From assembly GCF_001053185.1 (NCBI RefSeq), contig NZ_CSTD01000001.1, positions 1,606,333 to 1,670,332 on the forward strand: a stretch of 64,000 nucleotides of DNA, in the 5' to 3' direction. Position 1 is the first letter of the stretch. Each line of letters starts with the position of its first letter. The stretch is from Mycobacterium bohemicum DSM 44277. Lineage in GTDB: Bacteria; Actinomycetota; Actinomycetes; Mycobacteriales; Mycobacteriaceae. A program made the position numbers and the translations under genes. Of this stretch, positions 33,923 through 42,712 are shown in pieces. A model generated the notes under the pieces. That model was not told the DNA's origin. It ran no database searches and worked only from the letters and a program-made list of their open reading frames with translations.

Positions 33923-36256
33923 ATGCTGCAGCGCATTGCTCGACTGGCTATCGCGGCGCCGCGCCGCATTCTCGGGATCGGGCTTCTGATCTTCATCGCC
34001 GCCGCGGTGTTCGGTGTGCCGGTCGCCAAGAGCCTGGCCCCGGGCGGCTTTCAAGACCCCAATTCGGAGTCGGCCCGCGCCATCGCCGTGCTCGGCGACA
34101 AGTTCGGGCAGAGCGGCCAGCAGATGCTGGTCATGGTGACCGCACCGGCCGGCGTCAACAGCGACGAGGCCCGCCGGGTGGGCAAAGATCTCGTCTTGGA
34201 CCTGCAGCGTTCACCGCTGGTGTACAACGTCTCGTCGGCCTGGACCGCGCCACCGCAGGCCGCGAAGAACCTCATCAGCAACGACGGGAAGTCCGGGATC
34301 ATCGTCGTCAACCTCAAGGGCGGCGAGAACGACGCGCAGAAGAACGCCCAGAGCCTGTCCGACGAGTTCGTCCACGATCGCGACGGTGTGACCGTCCGCG
34401 CCGGCGGTTCGGCGATGGAATACGCGCAGATCAACAAGCAAAATCAGGAAGACCTGCTGGTGATGGAGGTCATCGCCATCCCTTTGAGCTTCCTGGTGCT
34501 GGTGTGGGTATTCGGCGGGCTGCTGGCGGCCGCGCTGCCAATGACCCTCGGCGCGCTGGCCGTCGTCGGATCGATGTCCGTCCTGCGGCTGATCACCTTC
34601 ACCACTGAGGTGTCGATCTTCGCCCTCAACCTCAGCACCGCGCTGGGCCTGGCGCTGGCCATCGACTACACGTTGCTGATCCTCAGCCGCTACCGGGACG
34701 AGTTGGCCGCCGGCAGCGACCGGCACGAGGCGCTGATCCGGACCATGGCAACCTCGGGCCGCACGGTGCTGTTCTCCGCGGTGACCGTGGCGCTGTCGAT
34801 GTCCGCGACGGCGCTGTTCCCGATGTATTTCCTGAAGTCCTTCGCCTACGCCGGGGTGGCGACCGTCGCGTTCGTCGCGACCGCCTCCATCGTGATCACC
34901 CCCGCGGCCATCGTGCTGCTGGGCCCGCGACTGGACTCGCTGGACGCGCGGCGCCTGGTGCGCCGCCTGTTCCGTCGGCCGGAGCCGGCGCACAAGCCCG
35001 TCGAGCAGATGTTCTGGTACCGGTCGAGCAAGTTCGTGATGCGGCGCTGGTTTCCGATCGGGATGGCCGTCATCGCGATCCTGGTGTTGCTCGGGCTCCC
35101 GTTCGCCGGCGTCAAATGGGGTTTCCCCGACGACCGCGTGCTGCCGGTCTCGGCGTCGTCGCACCAGGTCGGTGACCGGATGCGCACCGACTTCGCGAAC
35201 GACTCGGCGACCGCCGTGCCCATCGTCGTCCCCGACGCCCGGGGGCTGAACCCGGCGGAACTCGACCAGTACGCGGCCAAGTTGTCGCGTGTCCCCGAAG
35301 TGTCGGCGGTGTCGGCCCCGGGCGGGACGTTCGTCGGGGGACGGCGGGCCGGACCGCCCGCCGCGGCCGCCGGGATCACCGACGGCAGCGCCCTCTTGAC
35401 GGTCAGCACGACGGCCCCGCTGTTCTCCGACGCCTCCGACGCCCAGCTCCGGCGGCTGCACCAGGTCGCCGGGCCGGGCGGCCGCGCCGTCGAGATGGCC
35501 GGTGTCGCGCAGGTCAACCGCGACAGCGTCGACGCCGTCACCAATCGCCTTCCCCTGGTGCTGGGGCTGATGGCCGCCATCACCTTCGCGTTGCTGTTCC
35601 TGCTCACCGGCAGCGTGGTGCTGCCGCTCAAGGCGCTGGTGTGCAACGTGCTGTCGCTGACGGCGGCGTTCGGGGCGTTGGTGTGGATCTTCCAGGACGG
35701 CCACCTGGGCGCCCTGGGTACGACGCCCAGCGGCACCCTCGTGGCGAACATGCCGGTCCTGCTGTTCTGCATCGCGTTCGGGCTGTCCATGGATTACGAG
35801 GTGTTCCTGGTCTCCCGCATCCGCGAGTACTGGCTGGAATACCGGATCGCGGCGTCCAACAAGGACGAGGCGCAGGTCGCCAACGACGAGGCCGTCGCGC
35901 ACGGCGTTGCGCGGACCGGCCGGGTGATCACCGCCGCCGCGCTGGTGATGTCGATGTCCTTCGCCGCGCTGATCGCCGCCCACGTGTCGTTCATGAGGAT
36001 GTTCGGCCTGGGCCTGACGCTGGCGGTCTTCGCCGACGCGACGCTGGTGCGGATGGTCCTCGTCCCGGCGTTCATGCACGTGATGGGCCAATGGAACTGG
36101 TGGGCGCCCAAGTCCCTCGTGCGGCTGCACGATCGGTTCGGCGTCAGCGAGGGACCCGCCGCGCGGACGCGAAGCGCCGAGCCGGCCCGGGAGGCCGGCG
36201 AGCCGGCGCAGCACACTGGTCGCGTGATCACGCAGCCGGTGACCAAGATTGGTTGA
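33923..36256 (+). CDS. mmpL13: MmpL13 RND-family lipid transporter, uninterrupted
   Basis: A 777-residue inner-membrane RND transporter of the MmpL family. TM1 is near residues 18-35. The first membrane block at about 185-330 contains IDYTLLILSRYRDE, and the second block at about 545-730 contains SMDYEVFLVSRIREY; both Asp-Tyr pairs are the expected proton-relay sites. In M. tuberculosis H37Rv the same gene is split into mmpL13a and mmpL13b; here one frame covers both. GGGGGGAAGG precedes the ATG. A TetR regulator starts two bases after the stop. The exported lipid is not known. Confidence 0.94.
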   Translation: MLQRIARLAIAAPRRILGIGLLIFIAAAVFGVPVAKSLAPGGFQDPNSESARAIAVLGDKFGQSGQQMLVMVTAPAGVNSDEARRVGKDLVLDLQRSPLVYNVSSAWTAPPQAAKNLISNDGKSGIIVVNLKGGENDAQKNAQSLSDEFVHDRDGVTVRAGGSAMEYAQINKQNQEDLLVMEVIAIPLSFLVLVWVFGGLLAAALPMTLGALAVVGSMSVLRLITFTTEVSIFALNLSTALGLALAIDYTLLILSRYRDELAAGSDRHEALIRTMATSGRTVLFSAVTVALSMSATALFPMYFLKSFAYAGVATVAFVATASIVITPAAIVLLGPRLDSLDARRLVRRLFRRPEPAHKPVEQMFWYRSSKFVMRRWFPIGMAVIAILVLLGLPFAGVKWGFPDDRVLPVSASSHQVGDRMRTDFANDSATAVPIVVPDARGLNPAELDQYAAKLSRVPEVSAVSAPGGTFVGGRRAGPPAAAAGITDGSALLTVSTTAPLFSDASDAQLRRLHQVAGPGGRAVEMAGVAQVNRDSVDAVTNRLPLVLGLMAAITFALLFLLTGSVVLPLKALVCNVLSLTAAFGALVWIFQDGHLGALGTTPSGTLVANMPVLLFCIAFGLSMDYEVFLVSRIREYWLEYRIAASNKDEAQVANDEAVAHGVARTGRVITAAALVMSMSFAALIAAHVSFMRMFGLGLTLAVFADATLVRMVLVPAFMHVMGQWNWWAPKSLVRLHDRFGVSEGPAARTRSAEPAREAGEPAQHTGRVITQPVTKIG

Positions 36257-36257
36257 C

Positions 36258-36953
36258 GTGTCGATCGAGGGTCTGCGCCGCCCCAGGGCCCCGCGCGGAT
36301 CCGGCGACCGCCTGCGCGAGGAGATCCTGGACGCGGCCACCGACCTGCTGCTGGAAACCGGGCGGGCGAGGGGGGTGTCGATCCGCTCGGTGGCCCGGCG
36401 CGTCGGGGTCACGCCGCCGTCGATCTACCTGCATTTCGCCGACAAGGAAGCCCTGCTGGACGCCGTCTGCGCGCGTCACTTCGACAAGCTCGACGCGGAC
36501 ATGCGGCGGGCCGCCGAGCAACCATGTCCGGTGGACGCGCTGCGCGCCCAAGGGCTGGCCTACTTCCGCTTCGCCGCCCGGACACCGGAGCTCTACCGGA
36601 TCGCGACGATGCGGGAATGGCTCTTCGCCGGCGACGTCGACGCGACGCTGGAAGCCTCGGTGCTGCAGCACCTGCGGGCCTCCGCGCTCAGGCTGATGGA
36701 CGACGGCATCCTCCTGGCCGACGACCCGACCCGCGTCGCCCTGCAATTGTGGAGCGCGGTGCATGGCGTGGCGGCTATGGTGATCGCGAAACCGCACTTG
36801 CCGTTCGGCGATGCCGAGGCGTTCGCCGACCGGATCCTGTGCTCGGTGTTCTGCGGGCAGGTGGTCATCGGTTACTGCGACACCGATGCCACGCCCCAGA
36901 AGCTGGCGGCATGGGTGGCGGCGCATCGGCAATCGGAGGATCCCTGGAGATGA
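36258..36953 (+). CDS. TetR/AcrR-family transcriptional regulator
   Basis: A 231-residue TetR protein. The HTH lies at about residues 43-62 (VSIRSVARRVGVTPPSIYLH), followed by an all-helical ligand domain with a TetR_C-type WHG-like segment (LWSAVHGVAAMVI). The GTG at 36258 follows the mmpL13 stop by one base, so the regulator is co-transcribed with the transporter it probably represses. The next gene overlaps it by ATGA. Confidence 0.9.
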   Translation: MSIEGLRRPRAPRGSGDRLREEILDAATDLLLETGRARGVSIRSVARRVGVTPPSIYLHFADKEALLDAVCARHFDKLDADMRRAAEQPCPVDALRAQGLAYFRFAARTPELYRIATMREWLFAGDVDATLEASVLQHLRASALRLMDDGILLADDPTRVALQLWSAVHGVAAMVIAKPHLPFGDAEAFADRILCSVFCGQVVIGYCDTDATPQKLAAWVAAHRQSEDPWR

Positions 36954-37591
36954 AGCAGCCAGTCGCGTCGAAGGTCGACAACCCGTTCTTCGCCCGGATC
37001 TGGCCGATCGTCGCCACCCACGAAGCCGGGCCGATCCGGGCCATGCGCCGGGAGAATCTGGCCGGCCTGTCGGGCCGCGTGCTGGAGGTGGGCGCGGGGA
37101 TCGGGACCAACTTCCCCAACTACCCCGACTCGGTGCAGCAGGTGGTGGCAGTCGAGCCCGAGCCCCGACTGATGGCCCAGGCCCAGGCCGCGGCCGCCGT
37201 GGTGCCGGTCCCGATCACCGTCACCTGTGAGACCGCGGAGGGGGTCGCGGGCGAGGAGCCCTTCGATGCGGTGGTGTGCTCGCTGGTGTTGTGCTCGGTG
37301 CGCGATCCCGCCGGCGTTTTGCGGCGGCTGTATTCGCTGCTGCGTCCGGGCGGTGAATTGCGGTATCTCGAGCATGTGGCCAGCGCCGGTTTCCGCGGCC
37401 GGTTCCAGCGGCTGGCCGACGCGACGCTGTGGCCCAGGCTCCTCGGCAACTGCCACACCCACCGCGACACCGAACGCACGATCCGCGAGGCCGGGTTCGA
37501 GGTCGAGGTTTCGCGGCGCGAGATGACGCTTCCGGTGTGGGCGCCGATGCCGGTGTCGGAGCTGGTGCTGGGGCGGGCCCGCCGGCCCTGA
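36950..37591 (+). CDS. SAM-dependent class I methyltransferase (Rv1147-like)
   Basis: A 213-residue methyltransferase. The SAM motif I LEVGAGIGTNFPNYP is near residues 45-59, the acidic residue of motif II is in VAVEPEPRLM, and FDAVVCSLVLCSVRDP is motif IV. LRPGGELRYLEHV is motif VI. M. tuberculosis Rv1147 has the same position, length and motifs and is annotated as a phospholipid methyltransferase homologue. The start overlaps the TetR stop (ATGA) and GGAGGATCC lies upstream. A role in modifying the MmpL13-exported lipid is possible. Confidence 0.88.
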   Translation: MKQPVASKVDNPFFARIWPIVATHEAGPIRAMRRENLAGLSGRVLEVGAGIGTNFPNYPDSVQQVVAVEPEPRLMAQAQAAAAVVPVPITVTCETAEGVAGEEPFDAVVCSLVLCSVRDPAGVLRRLYSLLRPGGELRYLEHVASAGFRGRFQRLADATLWPRLLGNCHTHRDTERTIREAGFEVEVSRREMTLPVWAPMPVSELVLGRARRP

Positions 37592-37658
37592 CACGTTGGG
37601 CCTCCGGGGCGTCTGAATGTGCCGAGGCTGCGCCCAGGGCGGCTTGAGCGACCGAAGC

Positions 37659-37698
37659 GCGATCTGTGCGCAGGCTCGGCGCCGTCAGCGCAGGCTCG
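37659..37698 (-). repeat. 40-bp direct repeat, copy 1
   Basis: The segment begins GCGATCTGTGCGCAGGCTCG and is identical over 40 bp to 38614-38653. It contains the 11-mer GCGCAGGCTCG twice. It spans the stop codon of the DUF559 gene. Confidence 0.85.
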
Positions 37699-38539
37699 AT
37701 GCGCGAAAGTCCAGCGCATCGCGCACTCGGCGGACGATGTCGGATGGTCGATCGTCCGCGAGCACCCGGATGACGACCCAGCCAAGCCGCTCCAAGGTCT
37801 CGCGACGGCGAACATCGCGGGCGTACTGCCAGCGGTCCAGCCGATGATGCTCGCCGTCGTACTCGACGGCGACCATGACGTGCTCCCAGCCCATGTCGAG
37901 GTAGTACACCTGCCCGTCGGCGCTGACCACCTTTATCTGGGTGGTCGGCCGCGGTAGGCCGGCGCGGATCAGCAGGAGTCGCAGCCAGGTCTCCCTCGGC
38001 GACTGCGAACCGACATCGACCAGGTCAAGTGAGCGCTCGAGCTGCCGGAGGCCGCGGGCCCCGCGGTGCCGGTCGGCCAGTTCGGCGACTTCGTCCACCT
38101 TGACCGCGGTCGCGCGTAACAGGGCGTCCAGGTGGGCCACCGCGAAGAACAGCGCCTTCCGCCGGCCGATGTCGAAGGCGGTGCGCTGCGGCGTGGTCAC
38201 CGGGACGCCCGCCAGTTCCTCGAATTCGTCGGCGCACAGCCGCCTGTCGAAGGTCCGCAGCCCGCGGGGTGGTCGCGCATTCGACCAGATCAGCTCGACG
38301 GGCAGGGCCTCGTCCACCCATTTCGAGCCGTGCCATGCAGCCGCCGTCAGCCCGGCCAGCACGCCGCGACGGTGCGACCACAGCCAGGCCGCCACCGCGC
38401 GGTCGCGGATCGTCGGCTGTCGGTCTCGTCTGACGTAGACGTCGGGAAAGACGGCCCGGAATCGGGATCGCAGCTGATGGCGCCGCAGCGCTCCGCACGC
38501 CAACGCCTCGCTGCCGATGAACGGTTCGCCGATCGCCAT
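37685..38539 (-). CDS. DUF559 (Vsr/restriction-endonuclease-fold) protein with AbiEi-like N-terminus
   Basis: A 284-residue protein. The N-terminal half (RSRFRAVFPDVYVRRDRQPT, GVLAGLTAAAWHGSKW) resembles AbiEi/type IV antitoxin-like regions. The C-terminal third has the DUF559 PD-(D/E)xK arrangement: Glu in SPRETWLR, Asp in YYLDMGWEH, then VAVEYDGEHHR and a later ETLERLGWVVIRV. It may be a DNA endonuclease or its remnant. It is flanked by two copies of a 40-bp direct repeat and is absent at this place in M. tuberculosis, so it may be an inserted accessory gene. Confidence 0.8.
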   Translation of the reverse strand: MAIGEPFIGSEALACGALRRHQLRSRFRAVFPDVYVRRDRQPTIRDRAVAAWLWSHRRGVLAGLTAAAWHGSKWVDEALPVELIWSNARPPRGLRTFDRRLCADEFEELAGVPVTTPQRTAFDIGRRKALFFAVAHLDALLRATAVKVDEVAELADRHRGARGLRQLERSLDLVDVGSQSPRETWLRLLLIRAGLPRPTTQIKVVSADGQVYYLDMGWEHVMVAVEYDGEHHRLDRWQYARDVRRRETLERLGWVVIRVLADDRPSDIVRRVRDALDFRASSLR

Positions 38540-38613
38540 GCCGGCAGAGTGGCCGACCGCCCGGTCGCGGCGCTTCCCGAATCCGCGTTCAGGGCGCGAT
38601 CTGTGGACCGACG

Positions 38614-38653
38614 GCGATCTGTGCGCAGGCTCGGCGCCGTCAGCGCAGGCTCG
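38614..38653 (-). repeat. 40-bp direct repeat, copy 2
   Basis: Identical to 37659-37698. It ends one base before the stop codon of cobB, so both copies lie directly 3' of minus-strand genes. An extra partial copy (GCGATCTGTG) starts near 38597. Confidence 0.85.
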
Positions 38654-38654
38654 G

Positions 38655-39368
38655 CTACTTCAGCAGCGCGGGAATCCGCTGCAAAAGCCCCGGCAATGCC
38701 GTGGTCGCCGTCTCTCGCACGCACAAGGTGGCGTGCCGGGACAGCGGCGTGACCTCGGGATTGACCTCGATGACGGCCGTACCGCGGGACAGCGCCAGCT
38801 CCGCGAGGCCGGCCGCCGGGTAGACCAGGGCCGAGGTCCCCACCACCACCATCAGGTCGGCCGCCTCGGTCGCTTCGACGGCGTGCTGCCACGTCTTGTC
38901 GGGCAACGGCTCGCCGAACCACACGATGTCGGGCCGGATGAGCCCGCCGCAGTGGCAGACCGGGGGCTCGACCTCCAGCGTCGGCTCGGGCATCTCCGGA
39001 AGCCGCCCCGTGTAGGGCATATCGCAGCGGTCGCAACGGAATTCGAAGAGGCTGCCGTGGACGTGGTGCACCGGCGCGCTGCCGGCACGCTCGTGCAGGT
39101 CGTCCACGTTCTGGGTGACGACGCTGACCTCGGCGTGCTTCTGCCAGTCGGCGATCGCGCGATGCCCCAGGTTGGGCTGCACGTTGGCCACTAGGTAGTG
39201 CCGCCACAGATACCAGCCCCAGACGCGCTCGGGATTGTCGCGCCAGCCCTGCGTGCTGGACAGCTCGTAGGGATCGAAGCGGGCCCACAATCCGTTCTTG
39301 TCGTCACGGAACGTCGGCACGCCGCTTTCCGCGGAGATCCCCGCGCCGCTGAGCACCGTTACTCGCAT
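38655..39368 (-). CDS. cobB: Sirtuin NAD-dependent deacylase
   Basis: A 237-residue class III sirtuin identical in length to M. tuberculosis Rv1151c. [14 protein letters not shown] (residues 8-21) binds [15 protein letters not shown] and the catalytic His in [10 protein letters not shown] follow, and CDRC with CHCG form the zinc site. Tyr53 and Arg56 in YLWR are the pair giving preference for succinyl- or malonyl-lysine. It removes acyl groups from proteins such as acetyl-CoA synthetase. A TATCTT hexamer six bases before the ATG suggests a leaderless transcript; longer in-frame starts are rejected. Confidence 0.95.
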   Translation of the reverse strand: MRVTVLSGAGISAESGVPTFRDDKNGLWARFDPYELSSTQGWRDNPERVWGWYLWRHYLVANVQPNLGHRAIADWQKHAEVSVVTQNVDDLHERAGSAPVHHVHGSLFEFRCDRCDMPYTGRLPEMPEPTLEVEPPVCHCGGLIRPDIVWFGEPLPDKTWQHAVEATEAADLMVVVGTSALVYPAAGLAELALSRGTAVIEVNPEVTPLSRHATLCVRETATTALPGLLQRIPALLK

Positions 39369-39405
39369 CCCACCAAGATAGTCGGGCCTGAGTGATACTG
39401 GGACC

Positions 39406-39771
39406 ATGGAGCTGCGGGAATGGCTACGGGTCGACATGAATGCGGGCAGACCGCTGTTCGACCAGCTCCGCACCCAGGTCATCGACGGCGTGCGGGACGG
39501 CGCCTTGCCGCCCGGCACACGCCTGCCCACCGTCCGCGAGCTGGCCGGCCAGCTCGGGGTCGCCGTCAACACCGTGGCCCGCGCTTATCGCGAGCTGGAG
39601 CACGCGGCCATCATCGAAACCCGCGGCCGGTTCGGCACCTTCGTCGCCCGCTACGACCCGAAGGACGCCGCGATGGCGGCCGCGGCCCGCGAGTACATGC
39701 GGATAGCCCGGGACCTCGGCTTGGCCAAGGCCGACGCGGTGCGCTACGTCGAGGCCGTACCCGACGACTGA
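39406..39771 (+). CDS. GntR-family transcriptional regulator, YtrA type (Rv1152)
   Basis: A 121-residue GntR regulator. The winged helix is at about residues 12-80 ([40 protein letters not shown]), with only a short C-terminal tail and no ligand domain, as in the YtrA subfamily. Length equals Rv1152. It is divergent from cobB with 37 bp between starts, so it may regulate both. Confidence 0.92.
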   Translation: MELREWLRVDMNAGRPLFDQLRTQVIDGVRDGALPPGTRLPTVRELAGQLGVAVNTVARAYRELEHAAIIETRGRFGTFVARYDPKDAAMAAAAREYMRIARDLGLAKADAVRYVEAVPDD

Positions 39772-39784
39772 GCCGACGGCGGTG

Positions 39785-40309
39785 TCACCGCAGCACCTTG
39801 TGCAGCGTCCGGAGGTTGCGGGTGGTCGTCGATGACTTGTATCGCGGCTCGCCCATCGTCTTGCCGATCGTGCTGTCCAGCGTCGCGCCCTTGGGCACCT
39901 GCCAATACAGGACGCCCAGGGGGCCGCGGCTGATCTTCTCGTCGGGACCGGCTCCCTCGCCGAGCGCGGCGAGCTCGTCGAGGACCGCGCCGTCGGCCAC
40001 GAACGTGACGTAGGACTGGTAGCCGTCCACCTCCGGCTCGAACGGGTAGGCGTCGACGATCTCGCGCACCGTGTCGATGTCGTAGACCAGGACCCAGGCC
40101 TGGTAGCCGAACCTGGCGCGCAACGCGGCCTCGGCGTTGGTGCGCACGGTGGCGGATCGGGCGGAAGACTGCAGCAACACGTTGCCGGTCGCCAGAACGG
40201 TTCGCACGTCGGTGAAACCGGCGCCGGACAGCGCGTCGGCCACGTCGGCCATCTTCAGGTTGACCCCGCCGACGTTGACACCCCGCAGGAACGCCGCATA
40301 TCTGGTCAT
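39785..40309 (-). CDS. DUF1697 domain protein
   Basis: A 174-residue protein of the DUF1697 family. It begins MTRYAAFLRGVNVGGVNLKM and contains TDVRTVLATGNVLLQSS near residue 35 and PKGATLDSTIGKTMGEPRYK with TTRNLRTLHKV at the end, all family marks. The function is unknown. It is convergent with the GntR gene and divergent from the Rv1155 homologue. Confidence 0.88.
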   Translation of the reverse strand: MTRYAAFLRGVNVGGVNLKMADVADALSGAGFTDVRTVLATGNVLLQSSARSATVRTNAEAALRARFGYQAWVLVYDIDTVREIVDAYPFEPEVDGYQSYVTFVADGAVLDELAALGEGAGPDEKISRGPLGVLYWQVPKGATLDSTIGKTMGEPRYKSSTTTRNLRTLHKVLR

Positions 40310-40364
40310 CACCCGATTTCACCAGGTCGGGCTCAGGCGCGGGGGCGCGGGACGCGAGACGTAG

Positions 40365-40817
<453 letters not shown>

Positions 40818-40821
40818 GGCC

Positions 40822-41040
40822 AGTGGCGATCGCAAGCGCGGCGGAGCCGGGCGCAGCGGGTCGCCACCAAAGGGCTAGTGCGATCGCAAGCGCGGCGGAG
40901 CCGGGCGCAGCGGGTCGCCACCATCAGGGCCAGTGCGATCGCAAGCGCGGCGGAGCCGGGCGCAGCGGGTCGCCACCAAAGGGCCAGTGCGATCGCAAGC
41001 GCGGCGAAGCCGGGCGCAGCGGGTCGCCACCATCAGGGCT
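40822..41040 (+). repeat. MIRU-like tandem repeat array, four 54-55-bp units
   Basis: Copies begin at 40822, 40877, 40932 and 40986. Each contains AGTG(G)CGATCGCAAGCGCGG and ends GGGTCGCCACCA with a variable linker. It belongs to the same family as 7277-7436 and, like it, starts within a few bases of the stop codon of the upstream gene and in the same orientation relative to that gene. The last copy ends at the -10-like TAGGCT of the next gene. Confidence 0.88.
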
Positions 41041-41051
41041 AGGCTCCCGCT

Positions 41052-41246
41052 ATGGCAGCATCGAAGTCCCCCGAGTCGGCGGAGTCGGCCGGGGAGGACG
41101 ACACCAAGCGCAAGTTCAAGGAAGCCCTCGACCGCAAGCTGGCGAAATCGTCGGGCGGATCAGACCACAAGGACGCGGGCGGCAAGCAACCGCGGGCGCA
41201 CGGGCCGGTGGAGGGGCGCCGGGAATTTCGCCGCAAGAGCGGCTAA
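41052..41246 (+). CDS. DUF5302 small basic protein
   Basis: A 64-residue hydrophilic protein of the actinobacterial DUF5302 family. A central helix KRKFKEALDRKLAKSSGG is followed by a Lys/His/Gly-rich tail ending RREFRRKSG. TAGGCT lies six bases before the ATG (leaderless-type start). Its function is not known. It ends with a 4-bp overlap with the convergent NTF2-like gene. Confidence 0.85.
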   Translation: MAASKSPESAESAGEDDTKRKFKEALDRKLAKSSGGSDHKDAGGKQPRAHGPVEGRREFRRKSG

Positions 41247-41827
41247 TAACCTTCGCGCACAGGCGAATTCGCGGCATTGTGCCCGCCTGATCCGGCGCCG
41301 CGGTCACGAGCGAACAGGCCGATCGACGGGTCTGCCTGCCCTGGCTTGCCCCGCAGGCTTCCCCGGGTGCTGGGGTGGTCGAAGTTCACTTGGGACGGGT
41401 CGTTTTGGTATGCCCAGTCCGCGACGATGGTGCGGTGACTGAACTTCCAGCGGCCGTCGTGTTTGGCGTATTCGTCCAGATACCGGCCGCCGATGATGAC
41501 ATCCACGTCGTGGTCGGGGCCGGCGAAGGTGTGAAACACCAGGCAGTAGATCTCACCCTGGGCCGAGTCGCCGTCGATCGCGAAGTTCGTTGTGGTGATG
41601 TTGTGTTGCGACACAAGCACATAGGGCTCCGCGGCCTGTAGCTGCGCGATGAACTCTTCGACGCCGCCGGTCGAGAACGAGCCGTGCGAGTCGGTCGCGC
41701 CCGGGTGGTAGAGGCTACGAAGCGTCGCGTAATCGGCACGGTCGACGGCCCGGCAGTAGGCAGTGACCAGGTGGCGCAGTTCGTCGCGGGCCAGCATCAG
41801 CGTCAATTGGGCTTCATCGACCACCAC
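41243..41827 (-). CDS. NTF2/SnoaL-like protein
   Basis: A 194-residue protein with an NTF2-like cone fold: RDELRHLVTAYCRAVDRADY (residues about 14-33), YHPGATDSHGSF, IYCLVFHTF and GGRYLDEYAKHDGRWKFSHR. The fold is found in ketosteroid isomerases, dehydratases and dioxygenase beta subunits. The catalytic role here is unknown. The last 45 residues are polar and probably disordered. Start uncertain between two adjacent GTG codons. Confidence 0.85.
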   Translation of the reverse strand: MVVDEAQLTLMLARDELRHLVTAYCRAVDRADYATLRSLYHPGATDSHGSFSTGGVEEFIAQLQAAEPYVLVSQHNITTTNFAIDGDSAQGEIYCLVFHTFAGPDHDVDVIIGGRYLDEYAKHDGRWKFSHRTIVADWAYQNDPSQVNFDHPSTRGSLRGKPGQADPSIGLFARDRGAGSGGHNAANSPVREGY

Positions 41828-41938
41828 GTCACCATAACGCCGTGGTTAGGCGCTGGCCGTACGCGGCGTTTCGGCGGTTGGTCTCGAACCGAATGGGTGC
41901 CGGTCGTAGGGTGTTCAGCGGAAGGAAGGTCGCCGACA

Positions 41939-42517
41939 GTGAAACTTTGCCTCGCCCAGAACCCCGACGCCGACGCGCTGCTGGACGACGATCCGTTCGC
42001 GTTGCTGATCGGCATGTTGCTGGACCAGCAGGTGACCTTCGAGACCGCCTTCGCGGGGCCCAAGAAGATCGCGGACCGGATGGGCGGGCTCGACGCCGCG
42101 GCGATCGCGGATCACGACCCGGAGAAGTTCGCGGCGCTGTGCGCCGAAAGGCCGGCGGTGCATCGCTTTCCGGGGTCGATGGCCAAGCGGATCCAGGCGC
42201 TGGCGCAGATCATCGTGGACCGCTACGAGGGCGACGCGGCCGGCCTGTGGACCGCCGGCGAGCCCGACGGCAAGGAACTGCTGCGCCGCCTCAACGGGCT
42301 GCCCGGCTTCGGGGAACAGAAGGCGCGGATCTTTCTGGCCCTGCTCGGCAAGCAGTACGGCGTGACGCCGACGGGCTGGCGGGAAGCGGCCGGGGAGTTC
42401 GGCCGGCCCGGCACCTACCTCTCGGTCGCCGACATCGTCGACGACAAGTCGCGCGGCCAGGTGCGTTCCTACAAGAAGCAGATGAAGGCAGCAGCTAAGG
42501 GAAAGGCAGCAACGTGA
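41939..42517 (+). CDS. HhH-GPD base-excision repair family protein (Rv1156)
   Basis: A 192-residue protein of the HhH-GPD DNA-glycosylase-related family. The helix-hairpin-helix reads LNGLPGFGEQKARIFLALLG (about residues 118-137), and FALLIGMLLDQQVTFETAF is a family N-terminal mark. The GTG at 41939 is chosen because the conserved protein begins MKLCLAQNPDADALL and GGAAGGAAGG lies upstream. The stop overlaps the following DUF1059 start (GTGA). Confidence 0.88.
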   Translation: MKLCLAQNPDADALLDDDPFALLIGMLLDQQVTFETAFAGPKKIADRMGGLDAAAIADHDPEKFAALCAERPAVHRFPGSMAKRIQALAQIIVDRYEGDAAGLWTAGEPDGKELLRRLNGLPGFGEQKARIFLALLGKQYGVTPTGWREAAGEFGRPGTYLSVADIVDDKSRGQVRSYKKQMKAAAKGKAAT

Positions 42518-42660
42518 AGACACACATCACGTGTCCGTGCGGGGAGGCCATCGTGGGCAAGGACGAGGACGAGCTGGTCGAGTTGACCCAGGCCCACCTC
42601 GCCAGCGTCCACCCCGGTCTCGACTACGACCGCGACGCCATTCTGTTCATGGCGTACTGA
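42514..42660 (+). CDS. DUF1059 small zinc-ribbon-like protein
   Basis: A 48-residue protein starting with GTG that overlaps the previous stop codon. It contains CPCG near the N-terminus and two later His residues (TQAHLASVHPG), as in DUF1059 proteins, and ends DAILFMAY. It probably binds a metal. It is coupled to the repair-family gene, so the two may act together. Confidence 0.8.
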   Translation: MKTHITCPCGEAIVGKDEDELVELTQAHLASVHPGLDYDRDAILFMAY

Positions 42661-42702
42661 CGCGGACGCGCGTGCCACCGTCCGGTGACACGCGCGTCCG
42701 CG
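42661..42702. terminator. Very strong hairpin between convergent genes
   Basis: CGCGGACGCGCGTG and CACGCGCGTCCGCG form a perfect 14-bp stem; the 14-base loop itself contains CACCG/CGGTG, extending the pairing. It starts directly after the DUF1059 stop and ends 10 bp before the stop of the opposing gene, so it would terminate both transcripts. Confidence 0.88.
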
Positions 42703-42712
42703 CTGGCAACCT

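Noticed and set aside
34211-36412. 733-codon open frame antisense to mmpL13
   Set aside because: Product is Arg/His/Gln-rich with no domain; it mirrors a GC-rich coding strand whose plus-strand frame is a clear MmpL protein.
37592-37684. Small tRNA-like gene in the gap after the methyltransferase
   Set aside because: No cloverleaf or CCA-type pairing; the gap is explained by the 40-bp repeat.
40822-41040. Tandem repeat considered as a CRISPR array
   Set aside because: Repeats are contiguous with only a few variable bases between units, no 30-bp unique spacers and no cas genes.
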